Of a DNA stretch of 64,000 nucleotides, positions 22,391 through 33,960 are shown piece by piece. Each line of letters begins with the position of its first letter. Positions within the stretch are counted from its first letter, which is position 1. Under the pieces are notes generated by a model. That model saw nothing but the letters and a program-made list of their open reading frames with translations, was not told the DNA's origin and did not search any database. The translations under genes and the position numbers were made by a program. Origin of the DNA: Hermetia illucens (lineage: Eukaryota; Arthropoda; Insecta; Diptera; Stratiomyidae); contig NC_051850.1 in assembly GCF_905115235.1 (NCBI RefSeq), positions 8,589,841 to 8,653,840 of the forward strand, written 5' to 3'.

Positions 22391-23047
22391 ATGGGTACGT
22401 CAGGGAAGCGGAAAATGCGGAAGATCATAGTGTTTTTGGAAGTACCGCATCACAATGAACCGAACGGGGAACTCCGCGTACCAGGCGACCTCAGTTTCAA
22501 CTTGCCTCGTCTCGCCAAAAGAGGGCTCTGTCAACTTATTCTCCCCGGTAAAATAAAGGCCATGGCAACCAGCTATTAAAAAGTTAAAAACCTAAAACAT
22601 AAAAGAAAACAACAGCACTTCGATCATGAAGATTCAACCCTGAGCTTTTTGATGGAGAACCTGAATCTAGGCTCAGATTCTCTAATTATTGAAGTGGGAA
22701 CCAACCCTATTTGGACCCAGTCCGTGACGGACGAGCCGAAGCAGTTTCCACCTGTCAGCATTCCTGATCCCGGGTACCAATCAGCGCCACCTGCTAAGGC
22801 TAAAGTCTTACCGACGAGTAAGTATCTGTCTTTGGTCAGCAATCAGAACAATTCCTGCGGGCAAACCGACTTCAGGCAAACCACCTGCGGGCAAAACGCA
22901 AACTCTGGAAAATCATTTCCATATTCTAGGCTACTTATTACGGATGTTGAGGAACTATTCAAAGGACCACGCCTTATTCTACCTGACTCGGCAAGGACAT
23001 CGCAAAACAAAGATTACATCGGGGAGGGCTTAGGGATCTATCCTTAG
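22391..23047 (+). other. Two open frames of unknown origin
   Basis: A 62-codon frame (22391-22579) and a 132-codon frame (22649-23047) on the plus strand. The second is Pro/Ser/Gln-rich and contains a small internal repeat (SCGQTDFRQ, TCGQN) at about 22855-22900. Neither has a motif I recognise. They lie just before a LINE reverse-transcriptase box at about 23085-23120, so they may be the ORF1 or leader of that element. No signal peptide or convincing splice sites. Confidence 0.25.
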
Positions 23048-23049
23048 TC

Positions 23050-24170
23050 CGAACCTTTGGAACGCCTTATAAGATAGGTTGATAGATCGTATCTGGTCAG
23101 ATACGCGGATGATGTTGCGGCACTGGCTACCGCACTCACCGTTGAACAAACTTACGATCCATTTCGCCAACTTTCGTTTTTTTTTTGTTTTTGAGATAGC
23201 TCTTCCCTCTAGGTTGTCTCTGACCACTCATGACGTTCGTTTGATCATCCCAATCGCACCTAATTCATTACAAAAGGCATACTCCGCCGTAATCACCAAA
23301 AGAGAAGAATGGTCTATAAATGGCCACGAGTCTTTTGGCATTACACACTTAATAATCTTCACCGACGGGTCAGCCATGGAAACGAATCGGTCGCAGGGGT
23401 GTCTGGGGAAATCCGATTATAGAACTGGCTCGACTTCTCAAAAAAATGACGAATATATTCCAGCCGGAGATATATGCCATTTTATTGGCTTCAGAAGAAT
23501 GTTTACGGCAAAAATGGAGGGGTCGCATCATCCGGATCTTGTCGGAACAGTTGGCCAACATTATTGGCACTAAATAGCGACAACATATCAAGTCGGTTAG
23601 TGTGGAGTTATTATGAGGTGGTGCTGAAACTCGACCAACTGAACGAAGTATTCCTGATGTGGATGCATTCAAACATCGCTGGTAGTGAGGAAGTTGATAG
23701 ACTGGCCCGCCAAGATTGTGTATCACAATGGTGGGCCCAGAACCAGCGTTTGGCATCCGGGGATCTACTGTCAAGTCAAGTCTGAAGGGAGAAATTGCAA
23801 GGATTCACGCACTTGAATGGAGAAAGAACTTCTGTCGGCAAGCCAAAAAAAACGGAGGAGCACTCTTTTTGTACCTCAGGAACTGGGACTTGAAAGCCCT
23901 AATAGCCCTAAAGCTAAATGTGAGAAGGAGGAAGAGACGACCCTGCACTTCATATGCAGTTACCCGGTCTCCTCAAATGAAGATATCTTGATAAGGTTTT
24001 CTTCGATCAAGGATCTGCACATTCTTTGACTCTCAGATTGGCTCAAGCTTGCTTGCGCCGTAGATGAGAGGTCATTCTATAGGCGATTTACAGGGATGGC
24101 TCAATGGCTCTAACGAAGGCCTGAGTACTCCGAGCTGCAGCCTCCCCCCTAAACTTAACTAAAACTATCA
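23050..24170 (+). mobile_element. RNase-H-bearing LINE, 3' part (copy 1)
   Basis: A reverse transcriptase catalytic box (YADDVAALATA, near 23095-23130) is followed after a deletion by an RNase H domain: IFTDGSAMET (23355-23385), AEEC- and RIF-like segments in other frames, HSNIAGSEEVDRLARQ (about 23665-23710), then a Cys/His tail with EEETTLHFICSYP (23925-23965). A C-terminal RNase H is typical of I-clade LINEs. Several frame breaks. Related copies: 29510-30650, 34440-35880 and 53540-55020. Confidence 0.7.
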
Positions 24171-24212
24171 CCGAGCAAAATTTCAGGGGAATTTGAGGTT
24201 GAAAGCGGAGAC

Positions 24213-24226
24213 GGGGGGGGGGGGGG
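24213..24226 (+). repeat. Poly-G tract (14 G)
   Basis: A homopolymer between two LINE fragments. Probably a low-complexity expansion; the length may be affected by sequencing error. Confidence 0.8.
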
Positions 24227-24234
24227 AGTTGTTT

Positions 24235-24758
24235 GGATTGTCTCTTATCATCGATATTATTTCTTCTCGTTATCGGTGACGTTCCTCATGTCCCCTTGTC
24301 CGGAGAACATAAAGGAGTTCAATGGACGATGATATTTTCTTCAAACATCTTGACTACGCTTATCTACGGTTTATCTCTCACCGGGTCATGGAACTTGTTG
24401 TATTGAAGGTGGTAGACACCAACAAAATCAAGATTCTCAATCTGATGGATCAACTCGTCATAACTACATTTGTGGGTAGAGCATCGTAACCGTCGATCAA
24501 TGTAAATAACTAGGAAACCTGGTTTCTGTCAATAGTGGCACATAACTGAATTTCGGTCGACAAATTACCAGCGTTAGACTTGCTTTCGCTTTCTTGTCTG
24601 AAAACTGGAAATGTAGTTATTTCAGCGCCAATATTAAGTTGAGACTGTTCTGTGCTGATGTTTTGTCTGTGACACCCCTGTCACTCCAAAGCTTCAAGTT
24701 CTCGTCAACACCTTCCGAGGTATCATCGGAGTACGCTGGCCTGATACTATTTCAAACA
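24235..24758 (+). mobile_element. LINE (CR1/RTE-like, clade unresolved), left half of a split copy
   Basis: Reverse transcriptase end and C-terminal region of the same family as 59940-61620 (SLISILFLLVIGDVPH-like, then LRLFCADVLSVTPL). The sequence runs to the codons for GVRWPDTISN-like residues, where an R1 A tail begins, and resumes at about 27446. This half is degraded. Confidence 0.7.
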
Positions 24759-27445
24759 TTTTTTTTTGTGCGTACACGGAGGTGGAAAATCTTAGAAAGA
24801 CACGTCCGCCGCCCGAACGGCGGAACTACAGCGGGCGTGTGTGGGATTCACACCCACTAAAAACCAACCCCGGTCTCTCCAGCCCCAGCCCCGCGGGATC
24901 ACCATTGAGGTATTACTTTGCGGGGTAGGTTTGCTCTTAGCAACTCATCCTTCTCCTATTTGCAGCTTTCCTCCTTCTTTGTTCCTTCAGCAACTCCTCC
25001 TGCATTTGGATGATTGCGGAGCTAACCGCAAGCCACTTCTCCTCGGACTCCAGCATCTCAGTAACCAAGCTCTCCGGGGTCCCGCTCCTGCCCAGCACCT
25101 GGTTTAAGCTCCTTCTCTCCATCGCAAATCATGGGCAGTGAAACATCACATGCTCTGGATCCTCCGGTATGCCATCGCATCTGGGAGAGTTCGAAGAATT
25201 ATCCAACCCAAAGCGATGCAGATACTGCCTGTAGTAACTACCGTGCCCCGTGAGGAACTGTGTAATGTGGTAGTTGGTCTCCCCATGTTTTCGCTCAAGC
25301 CACACCCTAATGTTGGGAATGAGCCTGTGCGTCCACCGACCTTTCGTAGACTCGTTCCATCTGCGTTGCCAGAGATCAAGCGACTCTGACCTTGCCGCAT
25401 TTCTACGCTGTGCATACCCCTCCATATGTCTTGCATTGTACAGGACACTCATTTCTTTGGCCAGAATGTCAACGAGGATCATGCCTGCCACCACCAATAC
25501 TGCCTCATCTGATGTGGTTCTAAAAGCACTGCAAACCCTCAAAGCCATCCGCCGGTAAACCGAGTTCATCTGCTTCCGTCTCTGAGAGTTTGCAAGCGCC
25601 CCTGCCCACACAGCGACGAGTAGAGCAGGATGAAGCGCACTACTCCGGCTAGCACCGAACCCTGGCAATGTTTCGGCCCACCAATATTTGGCAACATTTT
25701 TGCAAGTGCCGTGGTGGCACTGGCTGCCTTTTGGCATGCATACTCTAGGTGTTACCTAAAACTCAATTTGGTGTCAATTATTACCCCCAGGTATTTGATA
25801 GCCGGATTTTATACGACCGTATGCCCACCGACCTTCACTTTCACGGTGTTATTTTTTTGCGGTTCGTTATTAACACCGCTTCCGTTTTCGCGTCCGCCAA
25901 GGTCAGCCCGCCCTTTTCTAGCCAGGACTTTACCGCTCTCACTGTTTCCGTTGCGTAAACCTCCACATCTTCTGGGTGTTTTGCAGCAACAACCACAGCT
26001 AGGTCATCAGCAAAGCCGACAATCGTAGTCCCCTCTGGGACGGGAAGAGCAAGCACCCCATTATACACGATATTCCACAACAGGGGACCAAATACCGATC
26101 CCTCTGGTACCCCGGCCGTGACAATGTACTATTTGGGACCCTCATCTGTCCCGTACCAGAGAGTCCTTTCTGAGAGGTAGTTTTCCACCAAATTCGCTAA
26201 GTATCCGGGGACACCTATGTCAACCAACGCCCCTTTAATTCTATTCCAGTTGGCCGAGTTGAATGCGTTTTTGACATCCAACGCTACCACGGCACAGCAG
26301 CCGCCAGAAATCAGTGCACCTTTCGCCAGGTTTACCACCATGCCAATTGCGTCCACCGTAGAGTGGGCGCGTCGGAAACTAAACTGGCGTTCCGACAAAC
26401 CATTGCTGGCTTCGACGATGGGCAGGAGTCTGTTGTAGATGACTCTCTCCATCATCTTCCCCATTGTATCCAACAGGCAGATAGGACGATAAGACGCTGG
26501 GTTTCCAGGTGGTTTGCCAGGCTTCGGAAGCAACACCAACTTTTGCTTTTTCCACTGGGCAGGGAATATTCCTTCTTTTAGGCACGCCTCGAAGGTGTTG
26601 GAGAAAAGTTCGGGCCTAGTCTTCACTGCCAGTTTCAAAGCTCGGTTGGGGATGCCATCCAAACCTGGGGCCTTGTTGTCACCGAACCTACCACATATTT
26701 CCCGCAGCTCCTCCACAGTTACAGGCGGTATTATGCCGTCATTTAGCTGGACAAAAATTTGCCTTCCCCTATTTTCGTGGTGAGGGAACAGAGCGGTAAC
26801 AATCTGTTTCAGGAGGCGCGGACAGGTCACCTGGGGTGATTTCCGCTGCCTTTTCATCACCACTCTGTAAGCCTCGCCCCAAGGGTTTATGTAAGCATGG
26901 TCGCACAGCCGTTTGAAGCCGTTCTTTTTGCTCCTCCGAATGGCTTCCTTTAGGCGACCACACAATTGCTTGCGTGCCTCCTCTCGACCGTCGCCACCGG
27001 GTTTTCCTCTGGCAAAGCCTCCTTGCCCGAAAACATGCGGCTCGCAAACTTGCGATTTTGTTGTTCCACCAGTCGTTGGGTTGCCTACTGGGGAGCAATC
27101 GCCTTCTGGACATAGTAGCATCGCATGTTTCCGTCACCCATCGAGTGATCTGGGTGGCTTTCTCTCCAGCCGTACCATTCAGGGATATATTGGATTTGAG
27201 CATCGTGGAAAACGTGTCCCCCTCGAAAGCTTTCACTGTCCAGCCAAGCATACCACCCGGCATTTTGCGAAAACTATTTTTCGAGTTCGATCCGCCTTTG
27301 ATCTCTATGCAGATATTGAGTATAGTCCTCACTGACATGCCAAGCGATTCTACTGGCTAAAGTGGCACTCACGTATGTCAGGTCCACTATAGACCCCAGG
27401 CCCCTACGAAGACCTAACATTCGCCAGTACCACGTCCAGCTCCGA
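24759..27445 (-). mobile_element. R1-clade LINE copy R1-A3, nested in another LINE
   Basis: A 5'-truncated copy with its A tail as T at 24759-24767, the same 3' UTR as R1-A1, and coding sequence up to the end of the endonuclease near 27440 (ELDVVLAN). Host LINE sequence is present on both sides. The 3' UTR and protein are close to R1-A1, so both copies may come from one burst. Confidence 0.9.
24930..27440 (-). pseudogene. R1-A3 ORF2 (endonuclease end, reverse transcriptase, zinc knuckle)
   Basis: From right to left: the endonuclease end (GSIVDLTYVSATLASRIAWHVSED), linker (NDWWNNKIASLRAACFRARR), reverse transcriptase with QFSFRRAHSTVDAI, ALDVKNAFNSANWNRI, GFADDLAVVV, and a C-terminal CCHC region. 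A TAG near 26130 replaces the Glu codon found in R1-A1 after GPK. Other breaks lie near 25740-25840 and 25125, with one or more in the endonuclease near 27300. Motif-A Asp and the FADD box are intact, so it is younger-looking than R1-A2 but not functional. Confidence 0.85.
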
Positions 27446-27760
27446 TCTTGATCGGCGCATGGGCCTGTCACCCGTGGGCGGTATGATCGAATAGCGGAAG
27501 TGACAGTGTAAAGGTCACAGATTAAGGGAGGCCAACAGTTACATTGCAGACTACGTTATGCAGCGTTACCCACTTTTACAAGGTTGCCGACGAGTGGGTC
27601 GCCCCAGGAGCATTTGGCGCAGAAAAGTAGAGGAGGAGTACGTGCGTCTCGGGAAGTCCTGGGGGAACTGAAACGTTTTTCAGATAACTGCGAACGATGG
27701 CGTGTAGGTGTGATTGACGTGGTATACCCCACCCTAGGGTGAATGGTAATCATATATTGA
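27446..27760 (+). mobile_element. LINE (CR1/RTE-like), right half of the split copy
   Basis: Resumes the LINE cut by R1-A3. The segment reads GCRRVGRPRSIWRRKVEEEY (near 27580-27640) and ends close to GVIDVVYPTL-like codons, matching the tail of the 59940-61620 copy (CGRP-type basic end, then TALYPTKG-like). Confidence 0.7.
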
Positions 27761-28268
27761 ATGGGTCTACCCTCGTGGATGACAACGGCCAACTGTGGAT
27801 GTTTATTTTCAAGCTATTATATCCGAGATAGGAACCTGGAGACACCCAGATTCCCGAGTAGATAAAAAGGGACCGACTGAACAGTTTCAATGGAACAAAG
27901 CTCTCCTAACCTGCCTGGTGTCTTCGATCTTTGTTTCCTCTTAGTTGCATATACATTTGACGCTACTTTACTATCTATAATTTTGCAATTGGGCTGGGGA
28001 TCTTTTGCGACATATTGAATTCGAGTATTTCCATTAATCACTGCGCTCAATTGTCTTTTCTTATCTGGTGAGCTCCTTTGGATTAACTTATTGTGAGATA
28101 TTACCCCACGTTCAGACCATCACTGTAGATGTATTTTTTCATATAAAATCCAAAATAGATAAGTAGATATTTTTTGTAGAAAATTAGTTTTGAGTTTCGA
28201 AACGGATTTCAGCGCTTTTTATTTCAAATCATTCAAAAGTTATCTGAATTTAATCTCCTGAACTGTAC
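27761..28268. other. Intergenic stretch upstream of gene B
   Basis: About 500 bp, AT-rich towards gene B. No recognisable ORF or transposon motif. It would hold any proximal control elements of gene B, but I see none beyond the core promoter. Confidence 0.5.
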
Positions 28269-28305
28269 TATAAAAGTTGGTCTGATTTGCGGCAGATTTT
28301 TAGTT
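28269..28305 (+). promoter_or_regulatory. Core promoter of gene B (TATA and initiator)
   Basis: TATAAAA at 28269-28275 inside ACTATAAAAGTTG, the same 13-mer as in gene A, with an initiator-like TTAGTT at 28300-28305 (likely start A28302, 33 nt after the TATA start). The leader to the ATG at 28400 is about 98 nt. Confidence 0.6.
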
Positions 28306-28399
28306 CGCCTAGTGAATCTATAAGAGTACGCTAAGCATATCTTTTCAAGAAGTATCTTTTATCTAATAACAAATTATAGTGCACAGGAAGCCTGGGAAA

Positions 28400-28937
28400 A
28401 TGAGAGGTATAGTTAGTCTATTTGTCCTTAAGTATCTTTCCTGAACGATATTTTTTGGTTCCAGTTTTATTTGTTGTACTTTTGGGCATTGTGGTTGCAC
28501 CATGTTTAGTGCAAGGTGAATGCTGTGATTACTCTGGCTACAAGGCGGATCCTAGCAGCTGTTGCAAATATAAAGTTTGTGATAATTGTCTTGAGAAATC
28601 CTTGAGTTGTCCCGGTGGTCTTCATTGGAATGACAAGGTTAAGGCTTGTGATTGGCCTGCAAATGCAGCTTGTGCCACTGGAAGTGACGTAAACGAAGGC
28701 TTGGAAGAAGATCCTGCTCCTGCTCCTGCAGAAACACTGGAATTAATTGAATCCAGAAGCGCAGGAACCGTTTGCGAATGTGAAGGGGGTGATTACACAA
28801 GTGGCAGTGAATGTTGTAAATTCAAGGTTTGCGCAGGTGGACAATATGTAGAAATGAATTGTCCCGCAGGACTCCATTGGAATGATAAGGTAAAGGCGTG
28901 CGATTGGCCTTGCAATGCAGAGTGTAAAACCGCTTGA
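28400..28937 (+). CDS. Gene B: secreted two-domain peritrophin
   Basis: Spliced: join(28400..28406, 28465..28937). Exon 1 is ATGAGAG; the 58-nt intron runs from GTATAG to TTCCAG. The 159-residue product starts MRVLFVVLLGIVVAPCLVQG (signal peptide, about 1-20), then CBM14 domain 1 (22-72), an acidic and Pro/Ala linker (73-105) and CBM14 domain 2 (106-156). Both domains have GLHWNDKVKACDWP and adjacent cysteines (SCCKYKVC, ECCKFKVC). The domains match domains 1 and 2 of gene A closely, including CDNCLEK against CDNCVEK and YVEMNC against YVEMKC. Small two-domain secreted peritrophins are common in insect gut matrix. The in-frame start upstream of exon 2 would begin inside the intron, so the spliced ATG is preferred. 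Confidence 0.9.
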
Positions 28938-29099
28938 AAAATAGAAAGATAACCATTGGAAAGTGTTATGCATTCACTATTAACCTGATAACAAGATGTG
29001 AACAATTATGTACATAGATAAGTATCTTCAATTTATATCTTAATCTATAAATGTTCATACAACCCGTAAAATTATACTGAAAATTATATGGACCGACAC

Positions 29100-30650
29100 G
29101 TTTGAGTTTAATTTGTGTCCCTCCGCAGTCAATTACCCCAAAGACAGCTTCAAATATTGATATCCCTAGGCAGGTTGATGAGGCACCTCCCTTCAATGAA
29201 GAGGCTAGGAATCACTTAAGGGTAATACAAGCGGATGGTAATGCCGGTACCTGCAAACTGGCGGCTGAGTTTGAGGCCCGTAAGTCGGCAAGGGGAATAA
29301 TGGGGATGCATTCCCAATTTTTTCATTCAAAGGGTCTCTGGGCTCCATGTTATTGTGAGCGAGAGCTAGTACTCCAAGAACTTTCTCGAGTCTTAACTTC
29401 AAAAAGCTTCTCAGGAGACCGGTGGTTTGCAGCTCATTGCCGAAAATTTGCATCAATAAGGTCAAGCTAGTCCAATCCCAGCCTTTTCAGCATCATAAGA
29501 TCCCCATGAGGTGGTGATCAAAGAGAGGAATCACATGTGGACAGCCAATCTTTTTTGGAGGCACTGGAAAAGCGGGATTATAAAGAGGAGTTCGGAGCTT
29601 GGAACGCAGAGGTGAAATGGCTCTGTACCGTGAAAGTGGATAACGACTAGGATCCGGTTAACGCCACCAACGAACTGTCAGGTGACAGGAGCACCAATAA
29701 TCCACCTACGCAAGCTGAGGGTAGGGCACATAAATGTGTAACACTCGAAGTAAGCCCCAGCTAAACTGCTGGCCTTCCCTTTAGAGGATAGTTTTGATAT
29801 TGCATTGATACAAGAGCTTTGGATCAGAGAAAGTCGAACCATCAAAGTAAGCGATCATGGAACAGGCGGATCCCGCACGCTTTTCTGTGTTAAAATCTGT
29901 ATTACAGTCACTTAACTGGGGTCGAAGTGGACCAAGTAAGAGCGTAGAACGTGTACCCCTCAGTTTACAAGGCTTAGGACCGATTAACTCCACCAGATCC
30001 CACCACAATATCTAACACCCATCAAAGCAGTGAAGAAGGTTAACCAGTTATTAGGCTGCCAAGCCAATGCAGGACACATGCTTGAAAATTGACGAAAATG
30101 TCTGCTCCTGACTTAATTATTAACACAAATACATAATTCATCACCCTTCCATTTCAGTAGCTCAGGGAACAAGGACGTTTGGTAGGAGGTCCTTCATATC
30201 ATCCCACTAACTAACAATGGGACATTCAGGGGGATAAGTGGAGAGTGGCTGACCAGAAATCCTTCTCAGATCACAGTTGGATACTTTTCAGTCTAAATTT
30301 CGCACTAGAAGTCTCCTACCCCAGTTTGGTCTAGTTATCAAGAGCAAACTCACTGGATTGTCTAAAAGACGTTCGAAATGAAAGCTCAAGCAGTTCTACA
30401 AAACTCAGTCAGATTTAGGCCTAGTAACAAAGAGGTCCATTCATGCTCTCTTAAAAAGTTGGAAGGCTCCTGGATCGAATCTCATGGCATGACCTTGGAG
30501 CTGCTAATCCATAAACATTCCCTTGCGAACGAGGAGGACTGTGAACCAGAATATTGCTTTGAGCTGCGTATGGACGCACTGAACAAGCTCGGCGACACAA
30601 GAAGACACCTTGCTGGATCGTAATCTGTGGTGTTTTGAGATGGTTTCACC
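29100..30650 (+). mobile_element. RNase-H-type LINE fragment (copy 2): leader, ORF1 tail and endonuclease
   Basis: Plus-strand fragment. NLFWRHWKSGI-like residues near 29550 and the passage before a LLAFPLEDSFDIALIQELWIRESRTIK endonuclease motif (about 29770-29850) match the copy at 53540-55020 (LLVFLLEEEIDIALLQEP). A later WRVADQKSFSDHSW block (about 30240-30280) is the endonuclease end. Frequent stops. The first 400 bp carry a 122-codon open frame (29102-29470) I cannot assign. Confidence 0.6.
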
Positions 30651-30869
30651 GGACCTTACCAGTTTTGTTGTAAGTCTCATCATTTACATCGGAAACCGCG
30701 AATAAAGCCCTGCCCAGCACTTTAGATAGGCAGTACAAACAGATGCTAATGGTCACTTCTTGAGGGCATTTTCCTTTCCTATGGTCCCTATGGTACGGCT
30801 GCCCGGGTTTCAAACATAGAGCTTTCCTGGTTTTTATTTTTTTGGGAGCAGGGTTGGTGAATGCGTTTA

Positions 30870-33800
30870 CGCATAGAGTCTTGGATTCCGCACGCCATCA
30901 CACTATCAATTGAACACCTCCCTGCCATCAGAGAACTAGCCTGGAATCATTTGATACTTTACTTCGGGGCAGCTCTCCCGGCTTTGGGAGTTTTTAAGTC
31001 AGGGAATTCCTTTCACCAAAGAGAGAGGAGGGGGGAAGTGAGTTGTTAGTTCAGGAAACCCCTTGCCATCCGGTCCCTCCGCTGGTCGAGCTCAATCTTC
31101 TTCGCAATAAGAAGTGCCCGAACGTAATGCGCGTCATGATTCCATTTGCCAGCGCTCCTTAGCCTTAGTACTAATTTTCATAAAAGGAAAAGGAAATCTT
31201 GCGCAGGTAAGAATGAAAACCGAGCCCACTTAGAAGTTGGGTAAGGAAGTGATCGGTCTTACCAAGCCTTCAGTTCAGCCACGGATCTAAATTGCCGATG
31301 AGTCGTGCGGTCCATCTGCCACTCAGTTCATTTTGTCAAAGGGTTTGCCACCCGATAAGGATGCGTTGGAGTTCTTGACGGGCGACCACCTCTCTTCAGT
31401 TTTCACTTTTGGGGCTCCAGATAGCTTTATGCTCTTTAGCAAAGAGGGTAACGGGGATCACTCCCGCGACCACTATCACGGCTGGTTTTGAGACAGTGTG
31501 TTAAGAAGACCCCACTCGCAAAGTTCCCCCGTCTATACATTTTAGCAAAGCACTTACGATGTACCTCCTTATCAATAGCATCAGTCCATACCTTCACGCC
31601 ATACAGCAGAACGGACTGCGTTGCTCCCATTAGAAGACGTTTCCTAGTAGTCATCACCTGACTCAAGACCGAGAATCCAACTGCAGCCCGGCGCGCTGCT
31701 GCTTTGATTAGCTGGAATAAGTTCACCTTCGAGTGTGTGGATCTCCCTGTTCAGAACCCGAACTGCCTTGAGGAAAAGTCCCCGGTAGAGCGGGTTGCTT
31801 CAGTGAGTCTACTCCTGATGAGCTTTTCGATTTCTTTCCAGGCCGCGTTAAGCATTCGCCGCGGTTGGTGTGCAGACAGCAGCTCCGGATATCTATATTT
31901 ATCTTGCTGATCAGCGTGAGTCTTGCTTCCTTCCGGCGATAAGGAAAAATGCCCTCCTTCAAGCAAATGTTGAACGCCCTCGTGCAGCAAGTCTGGCTGT
32001 TAGGGGAGCATCAGTTCCGCCGGGATACCATCACGACCTGTACCTTCTTGTTTTTAATGGTGAGAACCGTTTCTTCGAAGTCTCTCATTGTAAAAAGGAA
32101 GCAATCATCGACGATTTTTGCGCTGCTGACATCAACCCGCACGGGATGTTTGAAGAATAACGCCTGTACAATGCGGTCTATATGGTCGGTACTTAGAATG
32201 CAGCGCTTCCGCAGAGCCCCGATTTGCCTCATCTGCTCTCATTCATTTCGTTTTATAGCACTGCGAAGCCTTTTTTGCTGATCTATACTTTGCTGTTATG
32301 GCACATCTCTCCTCGCTAGCGTGTAAAAGTTGTACCAAACGGCAGAGCTTATGACACTCCCTCAGTAAGTCGACAATTTACATGGAAGGTTTGTCCTCCT
32401 CACACGCTGTCGTTGTCATGTTCATCACTGAGTTTACCACACTGCCAGCAGCAACGCTACCACCCCTCAAAGCGCCTTCTGCATATTCCAAGAGCTTCAA
32501 CGAACTTCCCGATGTTCCCCTTCGCGACATTCCACAGGCAAGGGGAACGTCGGGTTGGTGTACGCCATGATGCCAGAGATTCTGACGCAACAGTGATCTC
32601 CGGAATGCTTCCTTCGCAGCCTGAGCGCTGAAACGTTAGTGTGGATTCCTTGTTTTAAACAACGAGCCCGGTTCTCGCTACCATTTCCAGGATCCGTTTC
32701 CCTCTGGAGTGTGGCTGAGTCATGCCCCGTTCGAGGGGCCTAGTATTAAAATCACTGCCTACTAGGATTCGCGCTCACCAAGCGTGCTAAAATCCCTGCA
32801 GAGAACGCAACTTTAACTTTTATTGCAGCTCTTCGCCTGGTGACCTACTTGACCGCATCTACCGCATATCGTCCCCCTGTCGGTTTCCTTGCAAATTGTT
32901 GACGTATGTCCATAGTCCACCTGTAGGACTTAATGGGGGTTATCCGCATTCCTACCTTGCATCCTACCTAGGTACAGAAGTGATACTTATCCGGGCATTG
33001 GTTGCGTCTGGATATTCACACTCAATGGCCCATCCACTTTGACCTTTTCTGTGAGGCAGTTAAGATTTCGGATTTCTAGAGAGCACATAGGCTTTAGACT
33101 AGAACCGAGAGCGTTCTCTTGCAGTAACCCCTTGACCGCTTCGCAGAACGTATTATTGCTAGTCGTCTTCGGGCCCAGTTCGTCGAGGACTTCTCCACAT
33201 TTCGTTTTCTGTATGGAAGACAGTTCTGCTCCGTTATCTTTGGGTTTCATCCTGTAGCGGATTTCACTATGGAGTTCCGCAAATATCTTGCTTTCCGTCG
33301 ACTTAATAAGCAGAGCCGACGGTCTAGTCCTTCTTCTTTTCTGCTACTGGCTTTTGGTTTGTAGCATCCTTGTCTTTGGACAGACAGGTCTTTGGTAGCG
33401 TAGCTAGTTGTTTTCTTTTATCCTTCTTTACCTTTTTTCTGGGTCCTGGAAAATACTACTAAAGTCTCCTCCGGGCACGTCTTCTTCTATCCGCTTTTTC
33501 CCCAGTTCGCTTGACAGTGGGCTATCTGCGATTGGTTTGGTGCTCAGCGAGAGATGCGGAACCGTTTTCCGCTTCTCCAGTAGTAACTCCAGTCTCATCA
33601 GAGCCTTTTTTGACGCCTTTGATAACGTTCTTCTGTAGCTTCACCGTGGCCGCGCATTTGCTGATGAGCCTTTCCTCGAGTGCAATTCTACTCGGTTTGT
33701 GTCTGAATGCTTCTGATTGGACTTTTTTCTGGGAACGGGATGGTAAAGGGTATGGAGATGCTGTCCCCGCATGGTCAATCGCACCACTTGGTAAGACTTC

Positions 33801-33960
33801 TCCTTTATTTGGGCGTCCCGGTTTCACATCGGGTATTTCAAGCCTCGCTCCTCCTTTCGTTGGTCACTGCGGTGAAAGACGCATTTTTGTGTTGCGCCCA
33901 AATGCAGTCAGCTATTACCCTTTCTCAGCTATTTCGTCAATTTTTTTTGTATTCTGATTA
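30870..33960 (-). mobile_element. R1-clade LINE copy (family C), degraded
   Basis: Minus-strand copy with a 3' UTR at 30870-31190, the ORF2 tail and reverse transcriptase pieces at 31200-31990 (LLMGATQSVLLYGVKVW, KEIEKLIRSRL), the linker at 32000-32400, an endonuclease trace at 32600-32800, and ORF1 at 32960-33960 (EVLDELGPKTTSNNTFCEAVKGLLQE). It parallels R1-B piece by piece, but a large part of the reverse transcriptase, including the catalytic box, is deleted. Many frame breaks; older than R1-B. Confidence 0.75.

Noticed and set aside
26913-27360. Plus-strand ORFs of 128 and 140 codons
   Set aside because: Antisense to the R1-A3 linker region, which has matching motifs in other R1 copies.
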